From the NCBI RefSeq assembly GCF_014649915.1, contig NZ_BMTY01000010.1, forward strand, positions 1-64,000: 64,000 bases of DNA, in the 5' to 3' direction. This document shows, one piece after another, positions 49,331 to 57,422 of this stretch. The DNA is from Streptomyces toxytricini. GTDB taxonomy: Bacteria; Actinomycetota; Actinomycetes; Streptomycetales; Streptomycetaceae. Below the pieces are notes generated by a model, which was not told the origin of the DNA, searched no databases, and saw only the letters and a list, made by a program, of their open reading frames with translations. Position 1 is the stretch's first letter; each line of letters begins with the position of its first letter. Made by a program: the position numbers and the translations under genes.

Positions 49331-50627
49331 CCACTCGGGCCCACTGCGGCGGCTCGTCCGGCCGGTAGTCGGGGTCGTCCTCGTACGGGCTGCCGGGTGG
49401 GGCCGGGCGGGGGAAGAGGCCCACCACCGTCCGGCACGGCGGGGGGTCCGACGGCCAGGGGGTCTGGCCGTCGGTGAGGACCACGACGACGTCGGGCCGC
49501 GGGCGGGACCGCAGGGCCTGCCGGAAGCCCCGGCGGAGGTCCGTGCCCCCGCCGCCGACCAGCGGGATCCCCTCGGCCCGGCACAGCGGCCCCACGACCC
49601 GGGCCGCGGCGTCGCAGGACAGTACGGTCACCAGGTCCCGGCGGCCGCCCACGGCCCGGCAGATCGCGGCCACTTCGAGGAGCGCACTGCCGAGTTCGGC
49701 GTCGCTCACCGAGCCCGACGTGTCGATGACGACGGCGACCTGCGGCGGCCGGCGCCGCAGGCTGGGCAGGACCGTGCCCCGCAGTGCGGACGACCGCCGC
49801 GAGGGGCGGCCGTGGCTGTAGTCCTCGCCGGCGCCGGCGCCGGAGACGGCCGAGCGGATCGCCGCCCCCAGCAGGTCCCGCCAGGGCTGCGGCGGATGGA
49901 ACGCCTCCTCTGCCCACCGCTGCCACTGCCGCGGGGCGTCGCCCGGCCTGCCCTTGATGCCCTGCGCCACGCGGAAGCGGACCGCGTCGCGTTCCTGCGC
50001 GCTGAGCCCGTTCGCCCCGTCCGGGCCGAGGTCCCACTCCCGGTCCAGCCCGTCGGCGCCGCTGCCGCAGTCCAGCCAGGACAGGTGCCCGGAGTGCGGT
50101 CCGAGCCGGAACTGCCGGAGGTAGTCCTCCATCAGCTGCCCCTCCGGCAGCTGCAGCGTCTCCGGCAGGACGGCGCCCTCCGGGGTGACCAGCCCGTCGC
50201 CGAAGGCGTCGTCGTTGATCTCGCAGTCGGCGGCGATGTTCATGCGCAGCCGCTCGGCACGGCCGGTGAGCCCCTGCTGCCGTGCCACCCGGTCGCTGCG
50301 CCCGTGGTGGTCCCGCAGCAGGTGCGACACCTCGTGCACCCACACGGCGGCGAGCTCCTCCACCGGGGTGCGGTCCACGAAGCCGGGGGAGACGTAGCAC
50401 CGCCAGTGCCGGTCGACGGCCATGGTGGGCACCTGCCGCGACGCGACGGCGTGCAGGGCGTACAGGGCCGTCGCCAGGTACGGCCGGGCCCGCGCCGCCT
50501 GGAGCCGGGCGGCGTACAGCTTGTCCAAGTCCAAGTCTGAGTCCGAGTCCGAGTGCGAATCCGAGTCCGACGCCGAGCCCGTCTCCGGATACGGCCGCGC
50601 CTGCGGTGTCGACGGCCCGCGCGTCAT
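49317..50627 (-). CDS. HExxH metallopeptidase fused to a von Willebrand A domain (DUF2201-like)
   Basis: 436 residues. After a Ser/Asp repeat linker (residues 18-35) comes VEELAAVWVHEVSHLLRDHH with HEVSH at 98-102, a zinc peptidase motif of the DUF2201 VWA-like group. The C-terminal half has a vWA domain, with MIDAS residues in QVAVVIDTSGSVSDAELGSA and a later VVVVLTDGQTPWPS. It is the last gene of the operon: its ATG overlaps the MoxR stop (ATGA). MoxR/vWA pairs act as metal-loading or unfolding machines; the peptidase motif makes a targeted cut possible. Confidence 0.88.
   Translation of the reverse strand: MTRGPSTPQARPYPETGSASDSDSHSDSDSDLDLDKLYAARLQAARARPYLATALYALHAVASRQVPTMAVDRHWRCYVSPGFVDRTPVEELAAVWVHEVSHLLRDHHGRSDRVARQQGLTGRAERLRMNIAADCEINDDAFGDGLVTPEGAVLPETLQLPEGQLMEDYLRQFRLGPHSGHLSWLDCGSGADGLDREWDLGPDGANGLSAQERDAVRFRVAQGIKGRPGDAPRQWQRWAEEAFHPPQPWRDLLGAAIRSAVSGAGAGEDYSHGRPSRRSSALRGTVLPSLRRRPPQVAVVIDTSGSVSDAELGSALLEVAAICRAVGGRRDLVTVLSCDAAARVVGPLCRAEGIPLVGGGGTDLRRGFRQALRSRPRPDVVVVLTDGQTPWPSDPPPCRTVVGLFPRPAPPGSPYEDDPDYRPDEPPQWARVVTLG
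50521..50575. repeat. hexanucleotide repeat encoding Ser-Asp linker
   Basis: Imperfect GAGTCC-type repeats on the plus strand (minus-strand sense gives Ser-Asp dipeptides, DSDSHSDSDSDLDLD) near the N-terminus of the vWA protein. Length changes in steps of six would keep the frame, so this linker can vary without harm. Confidence 0.7.
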
Positions 50628-51874
50628 CGGGCGGCCTTCGCGCCGAGAGCGGTCCGCGCTGCCGCCCGGTCGGCGCGGCGCGAGAGGGCCACCACCCCTG
50701 CGAGCTCCTCGATCGCCTCGGGGACGTCCCACGCGTCGCGGCGCAGCGAGGCGAGCGTCGTCGCGGGAACCACCACCAGGTCGGGGGCGCCCGATTCGAC
50801 CGCCCGCACCAGGAGTGTCCAGGCGGCGTCCCAGCGGGACTTGTCGGGGCGGCTCCGCACGGCGGCGACGACGGAATCGAGCACGGCCTGGCGCAGGTCC
50901 CCCCGCTCGGGCAGGACGGCCGCCTCGGGATCCGCCAGCATGTCCTCGGGGTCCGGCAGGTCCATCCGGTCCAGGCCCGCCAGCAGCTCCAGCCCCGGCC
51001 CGTCCCCGACCGCGCCCCTCACCAGCAGGGACAGGACGTCCCGGGAGGATCCCGCCGCGGTGGCGAACGCGATCAGACGCAGCGTCATCTCCCAGCTCCG
51101 CGGGGACGGCCAGGCCCCTCCGCGGCGGGTCTCGCTGCTCGGCAGCCGGTGCACGAGCGCGGGCCGGCCGGCGAGCAGCCCGCACACCGCCCGGCGGGCG
51201 AGGTCCACGGCGTCCGCGAGCCGTGCCGGGTCGAGCTGCGGCAGTGTCGCCCGCGGCCAGGTCCCGCCGAGGCCCCGTACGACGACGTCGTGGTCGTGCA
51301 CCCAGTGCACGTGGACGAAACGGTTCGCCAACGGCGGGCTCAGCTCCCAGCCGTCGGCCGCCGACGCTCGCGGGTTTGCCGCGGCCACGATGCGGACGCC
51401 GTCCGGCAGCCGGAGGGAGCCGATGCGCCGCTCCAGTACGAGGCGCAGCAGGGCGGCCTGCACGGCCGGCGGCGCGGTCGACAGCTCGTCCAGGAACAGC
51501 AGCCCGCGGCCGGCCCGCACCAGGCGTACGGCCCAGTCCGGCGGGGCCATCGGCACGCCCTGCACGGCGGGGTCGTCGCCGATGACGGGCAGGCCCGAGA
51601 AGTCCGACGGCTCGTGGACGCTCGCGATCACCGTGGTGAGCGGAAGGTCCAGGTTCTCGGCGAGCTGCGTGAGGGCCGCGGTCTTGCCGATGCCCGGTTC
51701 GCCCCACAGGAGGACGGGCAGGTCGGCGGCCACGGCCAGGGTCAGCGCCTCCAGCTGTACGTCGGGGCGCGGTTCGGTGGTGTGGTGGCGGAGCAGCGCC
51801 AGCAGGTCGGAGGCGACGTCGAGCTGCGCGGGGGCGGCAGCGGACGGGGCGGGCGCGGACGGGGTGGAAGGCAT
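50624..51874 (-). CDS. MoxR-type AAA+ ATPase
   Basis: 416 residues. Walker A is GEPGIGKT (58-65), Walker B is LLFLDELST, and sensor regions read VRIVAAANP and SPPLANRFVHV. The arrangement is the MoxR/BchI clade that works with vWA proteins as chaperones or metal-insertion motors. A coupled vWA/metallopeptidase gene follows. ATG at 51874 has only a GGTGAT site. The leader from 51905 to 51925 is an unusual alternating purine/pyrimidine tract with a palindrome. Confidence 0.9.
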   Translation of the reverse strand: MPSTPSAPAPSAAAPAQLDVASDLLALLRHHTTEPRPDVQLEALTLAVAADLPVLLWGEPGIGKTAALTQLAENLDLPLTTVIASVHEPSDFSGLPVIGDDPAVQGVPMAPPDWAVRLVRAGRGLLFLDELSTAPPAVQAALLRLVLERRIGSLRLPDGVRIVAAANPRASAADGWELSPPLANRFVHVHWVHDHDVVVRGLGGTWPRATLPQLDPARLADAVDLARRAVCGLLAGRPALVHRLPSSETRRGGAWPSPRSWEMTLRLIAFATAAGSSRDVLSLLVRGAVGDGPGLELLAGLDRMDLPDPEDMLADPEAAVLPERGDLRQAVLDSVVAAVRSRPDKSRWDAAWTLLVRAVESGAPDLVVVPATTLASLRRDAWDVPEAIEELAGVVALSRRADRAAARTALGAKAAR

Positions 51875-51904
51875 GGTGATCACCGTGGGTGTGTGTGAGT
51901 GGGA

Positions 51905-51925
51905 GCGCGCGCGTGCGCGCACGCG
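51905..51925. other. alternating purine-pyrimidine tract with palindrome
   Basis: A 21-nt stretch alternates strictly between purine and pyrimidine (GC/GT/AC steps); inside it, GCGTGCGCGCACGC (51911-51924) is a perfect palindrome. Such tracts can adopt Z-DNA or a cruciform and would fold in RNA as well. It sits in the leader of the MoxR-type gene between the upstream gene's stop and the ATG. Confidence 0.6.
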
Positions 51926-51984
51926 GAAGGAAAGGGAAGAACGGGTGGTGGTGCGGCGTACGGTCGCCGCCGCGGTCAGGGGAT

Positions 51985-53385
51985 TCAGTAGAAGAGGACC
52001 GAGGAGCGCTGCCGGCCGCGGGAGGGCCGGACGCGCCGCGTCGGCTGTTCGACGCCGCCCCCGGCGGGACCGCGGCCGGGGCCGGGCCCGACGAGCCCGG
52101 CCCGGAACAGCCCGTACGTGATGCGCTGCCGGGCCGCCGACTCCAGTTCGTCCCGGAGCAGGCCGTCCCGCAGCACGGCCCCGGGCCCGAGCAGGGACTC
52201 GACGGCCTGCAAAGCCCCGGCGGTGTCGCCGTGCGCGAGGCGCTCGCGGATGCCGGGCAGCGACTCGGGCCGGCGGTGCGCCCGGTCGATGGCCCGCAGA
52301 CAGGGCAGTGGAGTGCCGGTCAGGGCGACCAGCAGCTCCTCCCGCCGGAGTTCGTCCGCACCGTGGTCCAGTGCGGCCAGGACGCCGTCGACCAGCCCGA
52401 TCCGGTGCCGTGCCCCCCGGCAGTCGACGTAGCGGGGCCCGTCGTCCGGTTCGGCATCCGCCGCCGGGCCGGACGGGACGTGGCCGGGCACGAGCGCGCC
52501 GGCGACGAGGGGGTGCAGCCGGTCGGGCCCGATCAGCCCGGCGCGCAGCAACTCCAGGTCGGGCGGCACCCAGGCCGCCGCGTCGGGCAGCACCGGCAGC
52601 AGGCGACCGCCCGCGGGCGGCGCCACCGGCCGGCCGGTGGCGGGGTCGATGACCAGGCGGTGCCGGCTGCCCAGGCGCACCTCGACGGGCCCGGGCTCCA
52701 GGCCGTCGGCTCGGAGCAGGAGCCGGGCCTCCTCGGGCCACAGGTCCGGTGCACAGCGGTACGCCGGGGCGGCGGAAGGCGACCGCCCCGGCGGCGGTGC
52801 CGGCGGGGGCGTGGTGCCCGGCGGCCGGTCGGCGCCCGAGCGGTGCCGGAGTTCGCCGGCCCTGCGCACGTCCCACAGGTGGCGGTGCAGGTCGAGCCGG
52901 AACCGCCGCGCGGGCCGCGGGTGCGGGTGGTCGCGGGCGGCGGGCGCGGCCTCGGGCCGGGAACGGTCCCAGAGCCCGAGGACGATCCGCTGGCCGGCGT
53001 CCGCCCAGGCCGGCGGTGTACGCACCACGAGGTACAGCGAGCCCGCGCCGTCGGGCCCGGTCCCGGCGTAGCGGGCCAGGGCCACGGTGAGGCCGGGGCG
53101 CAGCAGCCCGTCGGGGGCGGTCCGCGGCATGTGCCAGCGCAGCAGGTCGGGTGCCAGGTGGCGGAGGTCGGCCCGGAGGCGGGCCGCGCAGTCGCGGCCG
53201 TACGTCCGGGCCACGGAGGGCAGGTGAACGTCGACGTCCACGCCGGCGGCGGCACAGGCCCCCGCCCAGTCGCCGACGCAGCGGCGGGCGGTCGCGGTGT
53301 GGATCACGGAGGGCGGCACGGCGTACCGGCGCACGCGCAGCCAGAGGGACAGGCGGGAATCCTCGTCCGGGAGGTGAGTGGCCAT
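51985..53385 (-). CDS. hypothetical protein of the MoxR/vWA operon
   Basis: 466 residues. The start at 53385 (ATG) follows AAGGTGA. The N-terminal 150 residues look like an alpha/beta domain (WLRVRRYAVPPSVIHTATAR, DVDVHLPSVARTYGRDCAAR), with a Pro/Arg-rich middle (PPGTTPPPAPPPGRSPSAAP) and an Arg/Leu/Asp-rich helical C-terminal part (LRREELLVALTGTPLPCLRA). No known domain is evident. It is the first gene of a three-gene operon with the MoxR ATPase and the metallopeptidase/vWA protein, and so probably works with them as adapter or substrate. Confidence 0.7.
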   Translation of the reverse strand: MATHLPDEDSRLSLWLRVRRYAVPPSVIHTATARRCVGDWAGACAAAGVDVDVHLPSVARTYGRDCAARLRADLRHLAPDLLRWHMPRTAPDGLLRPGLTVALARYAGTGPDGAGSLYLVVRTPPAWADAGQRIVLGLWDRSRPEAAPAARDHPHPRPARRFRLDLHRHLWDVRRAGELRHRSGADRPPGTTPPPAPPPGRSPSAAPAYRCAPDLWPEEARLLLRADGLEPGPVEVRLGSRHRLVIDPATGRPVAPPAGGRLLPVLPDAAAWVPPDLELLRAGLIGPDRLHPLVAGALVPGHVPSGPAADAEPDDGPRYVDCRGARHRIGLVDGVLAALDHGADELRREELLVALTGTPLPCLRAIDRAHRRPESLPGIRERLAHGDTAGALQAVESLLGPGAVLRDGLLRDELESAARQRITYGLFRAGLVGPGPGRGPAGGGVEQPTRRVRPSRGRQRSSVLFY

Positions 53386-53659
53386 CAGCACTCACCTTGC
53401 GCGGACGGTTCCCCCAATCGGTGCAGAGGAGAAGTCTTCATCGCGGCGAGCCTAGACGGCCCCGGCAGGATCCGCCAGGAATTTCCTGCAAGGGGCGGCG
53501 ACCGGCAGGTGTGGCCGGATTGCGCCGTAGCGCCCGCGGGCCTCAGGAGAATCTCACCTCACAACGGGCGGTGATCGAGAACACTGCCGGGCCGCGCTCC
53601 AACGTGCGTCCGGCACACGGCCGTTCACCGTTCCCCCCAGCAAGGCGAGAGGTACCCAG

Positions 53660-54334
53660 ATGAAGACACCCCGCGTCAAGCGCCACACGGCCCGCGCGCT
53701 CTCCGTGGCGCTGTCGGCGTGCGCGGTCGCCGCGGCGACGGCTCTCCCGGCGGCCGCCGCGGACCAGCCCACCCGCGAGCTGCTCATGGCGGACTGCCGG
53801 TCGGGTGAAGGCAAGTGCACGTTCAACTCCCCGAAACTGCAGGAGGCGTACCTGGGCGAGTTCCGCCAGGTCTCGAACTCGCTCTACAACTGCAGCACGT
53901 CCGATGCCACCCAGTCGATGACCTGGGACGACACGGTCGGGGCGACGGACTCGCTGGGCGTGTCCGTCACGGCGGGAGGCAACATCGCCGGGCTCGTCGA
54001 CCTCAGTGTCACGGCGAGTTACAGCCACAGTTGGTCGAGCAGCCATTCGGAGAGCAGCTCGCTCAACATGACGGTCAAGCCGGGCGAGGTGGGCTGGATA
54101 TCCCGCGCCCAGGTGATGCAGAAGGTCACCGGCACGTGGCAGACCCACTACGACAGCCCCAAGTGGGGCCACTACTACTGGTTCTTCCAGGACACGATCA
54201 CCGGACCGGCCAAGAATGGCACGGACGGCAAGAGCAACGCCGTCGTGGTCAAGACCCGCAAGATGACCGCGGCGGAGAAGCGTTCCTGCAGCGACGGCTC
54301 CTCGAACGGCAAGGCGGTCCTCCGCACCCGCTAG
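53660..54334 (+). CDS. secreted aerolysin/ETX-like beta-pore-forming protein (predicted)
   Basis: 224 residues. A signal peptide (SVALSACAVAAATALPAAAA) ends near residue 34. The mature part has the features of aerolysin-family toxins: an Ser/Thr-alternating amphipathic stretch (LVDLSVTASYSHSWSSSHSE then SSSLNMTVKPGEVGWI) of the type that forms the stem hairpin, followed by strands with Trp and Tyr (TGTWQTHYDSPKWGHYYWFF). The N-terminal CRSGEGKC and two further Cys could make disulfides. I assign the fold by pattern, not by search. No immunity-type gene is beside it. ATG 53660 has GCGAGAGG upstream. Confidence 0.6.
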   Translation: MKTPRVKRHTARALSVALSACAVAAATALPAAAADQPTRELLMADCRSGEGKCTFNSPKLQEAYLGEFRQVSNSLYNCSTSDATQSMTWDDTVGATDSLGVSVTAGGNIAGLVDLSVTASYSHSWSSSHSESSSLNMTVKPGEVGWISRAQVMQKVTGTWQTHYDSPKWGHYYWFFQDTITGPAKNGTDGKSNAVVVKTRKMTAAEKRSCSDGSSNGKAVLRTR

Positions 54335-54559
54335 CAGCGGACGCACCCCCGGGCCGCACGACCCGGTGACACGGCGGCCCCCGGCCCTACCCCACGCAGG
54401 GACCGGGGACCGTCCCCGCACCCCGGACGGCCGCGGCCCATACGGGCAGGCAGGGCGCCACTCGGAGGCACGGCGGGCGCGGCCCCGCCGCGACGACCCC
54501 ACCCCTGTGTACCGTGCGTGAGCGACGACCGCGCACAGTGATGTGGATGGGAGCCCCTC

Positions 54560-55444
54560 ATGTCCATGCTGCTGATCAGAGGCAGGTTCAAGGTCGAGGG
54601 AGGCCCGAAGCCCGACGGCGACACCCTCCCCTTCGTCCCCGACGACGTCGCCGACTGGAAGCTCGTACCCGGCGGGCTGATCGTCCCCGGCGCCGACGGG
54701 CGCGCGAGCATCCGCCTCGAAGGCATCGACGCCCTGGAGACCCATTACGGCCAGGAGCCGAACCCCGTCGACCACCAGCCCCGCCCCCTGGCCCACGCGG
54801 CCGCGGACGAACTGCTGAAGACCCTCGGCTTCGACACCGTCCTGCGCGACGACGACGAGACCCTCGCCACCGTCCCGGACAGCGTGCCCGGATGGATCCT
54901 CACCCGCGGAGCCGACGCGTACGGCCGCTGCGTGGCGTTCGTCGGCCGCGGCACCCCGCCCGTCTACAGCGGCTACTGGACCGGCGTCAACGAGAAACTG
55001 CTGAAGCGGACCGCCAACTACCGCCTCCTCGAAAGCGGACTGGCCTACCCGACGTTCTACTCCGGCCTGCCCGTGTACCTGCGCGAGCTGCTCACCGAGG
55101 CCTCGGAGAAGGCGCGGGCGTCCGGCGACGGCGTGTGGGCGGTCGACAAGACCCTCCAGGGCTTCCTCCTCAACGGCAGGAAGTCGATCACGCACGACCG
55201 CGACGGCGCGGTGATCCTGCCGAAGCTGTTCCGCCGGCTGAAGGACTACCTGGACTTCACCGGCGACCCGACCCCGTCGGCGGACTGCTTCCGCGCCTTC
55301 CTGGCCGGCGCGGCGGACGAGTACCGGCTCCTGCCCGACACCAAGCGGCTCTACCGCGGCCTGCACCACATCGTGGAGGTCACCCCGGACAACATCGTGC
55401 GGATGACCCGCCTGTGCCGGGACATCGTCTTCACGGAGAAGTGA
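54560..55444 (+). CDS. staphylococcal-nuclease-like protein
   Basis: 294 residues. The SNase pattern appears as a split set: DGDTLPF near residue 20, ASIRLEGIDALETHY (typical R-x-x-G-I-D-x-x-E), DAYGRCVAFVG, and LLESGLAYPTFYSGLP with EKARASGDGVWAVD. The catalytic Arg and Glu positions are partly conserved. It lacks a signal peptide. A C-terminal extension of about 90 residues (RRLKDYLDFTGDPTPSADCF) is not in classic SNases. It may cut DNA or RNA. Confidence 0.75.
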   Translation: MSMLLIRGRFKVEGGPKPDGDTLPFVPDDVADWKLVPGGLIVPGADGRASIRLEGIDALETHYGQEPNPVDHQPRPLAHAAADELLKTLGFDTVLRDDDETLATVPDSVPGWILTRGADAYGRCVAFVGRGTPPVYSGYWTGVNEKLLKRTANYRLLESGLAYPTFYSGLPVYLRELLTEASEKARASGDGVWAVDKTLQGFLLNGRKSITHDRDGAVILPKLFRRLKDYLDFTGDPTPSADCFRAFLAGAADEYRLLPDTKRLYRGLHHIVEVTPDNIVRMTRLCRDIVFTEK

Positions 55445-55507
55445 CGGCGGCGGACGGTCCCGCCCGGCCGGGCCACGGCCCGCGGGACCCTCCGCACCCG
55501 CTGCCGC

Positions 55508-55960
55508 TCAGTGCCAGACCGTCTGTACGGAGTCGAACTGCACCCAGGTGATCGGGTTCCCGGAGTTGCCGCCGTAGATGGTCAGGGACCCGGAGGTGTT
55601 GACCTCGAAGCGGCAGGCGTTGATGCCCTGGCTGTTGTTGCGCGGCGCGGTGGCGCGGACGAGGCCGGTGGGACGCAGCGCCGCAGGCAGCGTGGCGATC
55701 TTCTGGTCGGCGGCCAGGTTGCAGGCCACCGAGCCGCGCGCCTGCAGGAAGGCCGTGCCGGCGATCGTGATCAGCCGGACCTGCGGCACCGCACCCGCCG
55801 GAGCGGTGACGCCGGGTTCGAGGACGAGGTCCGTCCACGGCTGTGCCTCGATCCCGCCGGCGGCGGCGACGGCGGGCGTGGCGGACAGCACGTCGGCGGC
55901 GGTCAGTGCGGCGGGCAGGGCGAGGGCGGCACCGAGGATGCGGCGGCGGTTGTGGGACAT
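55508..55960 (-). CDS. secreted small protein with TagC-associated C-terminal domain
   Basis: 150 residues. A Tat-like or Sec signal (RRRILGAALALPAALTAADV, cleavage near VAAAG) is followed by a compact beta domain. Its last 45 residues (TAPRNNSQGINACRFEVNTS to IYGGNSGNPITWVQFDSVQT) match the end of the next upstream protein at 56035-57318 almost position by position. The pair is likely a duplicated extracellular domain. Starts ATG 55960. Confidence 0.8.
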   Translation of the reverse strand: MSHNRRRILGAALALPAALTAADVLSATPAVAAAGGIEAQPWTDLVLEPGVTAPAGAVPQVRLITIAGTAFLQARGSVACNLAADQKIATLPAALRPTGLVRATAPRNNSQGINACRFEVNTSGSLTIYGGNSGNPITWVQFDSVQTVWH

Positions 55961-56034
55961 GGCTGGCGGTCTCCTTGGCCGTACGGGGAGGGGGAGGGGG
56001 AGCGAAAGGTGAAAGGGGGGAGGGCGGCGCGCGG

Positions 56035-57318
56035 TCAGCGCCAGACAGCGCTGTAGTTGTCCAGCTGCGCCCACGTGATCGGGTTGGCCGTCCGCCCGCC
56101 GTAGAGCCACAGCTCCCGGACCGAGTTCGCCTCCGCCCGCGCCGTGCACACCCCGCCGCTGTTGTTGCGCGGCACGCTGCACTGGGCCGCCGTGCTCGGA
56201 GCCAGCGCGTCGGGCAGCCGGCCGATCAGGGTGTCCGCCTCGAAGCTGCCCTTCACCCCGCCGCTCAGCTGCAGCACCGTCGTCCCCGCGATGCCGACGA
56301 GGCGGCCCCGAGGCGGCCGCACATCCGCGGTGACGCCGCTCGCGAGGGGGATCGGCTGCCAGTCGGCCAGCACCTTCACCCCGTCGACCTCGGGAGCCCC
56401 CGACAGGGACACGATCGTGCAGCTGCGCGGGCCGGATTCCTCGCCCGCGAACCCGACGTGCACGTGCGGCACCCCGCCGCGCACCGAGACGGCCATCCCC
56501 TCGGGCTCGCGCAGCTGAAGGCCCGGGGCGGCGGTGGTGAACTGCTGGTCGAGGACGGACCCGTCCGTCCAGTCCACGGCCGTCAGCCAGGTGTTGCCGG
56601 GCGGCTTCAGGGTGTCCGAATACCCGTTGCCGGCCACCATGTACAGGACTCGCCCCAAGGAGGCGTACCCCTGGAAGGTGCCCTTCGCGTCCGGCTGGGC
56701 GATCCGGGCGATCGGCGTCCAGTCGCCGGCCCGGGCCCTGTCCAGGTCGTACGACTCGAACATCATGCCGCCGCTCTTGAAGCGGACGACGACCCGGTTC
56801 GTCGTCGGGTCGACGGTGCAGGTGACGTTCGTGGCGCCGGACACCGGCCGGTAGGCCGGGGCGAGCTGCGGGGAGCCCTGCGAGAGGGTCGTGCCGCTGC
56901 GGAACGCGAAGTGCGTGACGGCGGTTCCGTAGCCGTCCTTCTCCTCCTCGGGCATGTTCGAGCCCATGGGGACGGACGCGGTCTCGGTCCACAGCCGCGA
57001 GACGCCGTCGTGGTGCTCGACGCCCATGGCGACGCCGTGGCCGAAGCCCCGCAGGTACATGTGCCCGGTGATGGTGCCCGCCCGGTCGAGCCGGGTCACG
57101 GCGAGGTCGCCGGCGTACGCGCGCTGGCGGCCGGTCCGGGGCCCGGACTCGCCGGGGAGGGTCAGGCCGCCCTCGACGACCTGGAGGACGAAGACGTCCC
57201 CGGTGACCGGGTCGACGCCGAAGGACTGCATCACCGTGGAGTTGTGCAGCCCCCGCCGGTGCAGCAGCTTGCCCACCGGTCCCGCCAGGTCGACCTGTCC
57301 CTCGACACTGATGCTCAA
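56035..57318 (-). CDS. TagC-like beta-propeller protein
   Basis: 427 residues. It shows the fold of the proteins annotated teichoic acid biosynthesis protein C, related to phage receptor-binding propellers: LHNSTVMQSFGVDPVTGDVF, RAYAGDLAVTRLDRAGTITG and HMYLRGFGHGVAMGVEHHDG, with VTCTVDPTTNRVVVRFKSGG as another blade. The C-terminal domain (SVPRNNSGGVCTARAEANSV, ELWLYGGRTANPITWAQLDN) matches the neighbour's. TTG 57318 is chosen because GGAGG lies 5 nt before it; GTG 57342 is in frame. No signal peptide is evident, so the export route is unclear. Confidence 0.8.
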   Translation of the reverse strand: MSISVEGQVDLAGPVGKLLHRRGLHNSTVMQSFGVDPVTGDVFVLQVVEGGLTLPGESGPRTGRQRAYAGDLAVTRLDRAGTITGHMYLRGFGHGVAMGVEHHDGVSRLWTETASVPMGSNMPEEEKDGYGTAVTHFAFRSGTTLSQGSPQLAPAYRPVSGATNVTCTVDPTTNRVVVRFKSGGMMFESYDLDRARAGDWTPIARIAQPDAKGTFQGYASLGRVLYMVAGNGYSDTLKPPGNTWLTAVDWTDGSVLDQQFTTAAPGLQLREPEGMAVSVRGGVPHVHVGFAGEESGPRSCTIVSLSGAPEVDGVKVLADWQPIPLASGVTADVRPPRGRLVGIAGTTVLQLSGGVKGSFEADTLIGRLPDALAPSTAAQCSVPRNNSGGVCTARAEANSVRELWLYGGRTANPITWAQLDNYSAVWR

Positions 57319-57422
57319 CTGCGCCTCCCGCCGGCCGCTCACCCGTACTGCCGGTCCGGGCGCTCGGAGCCCGGACCGGGCACGGTCTCGCACCGGGCCG
57401 GAAGCCGCCCGGAACCGGGGGA

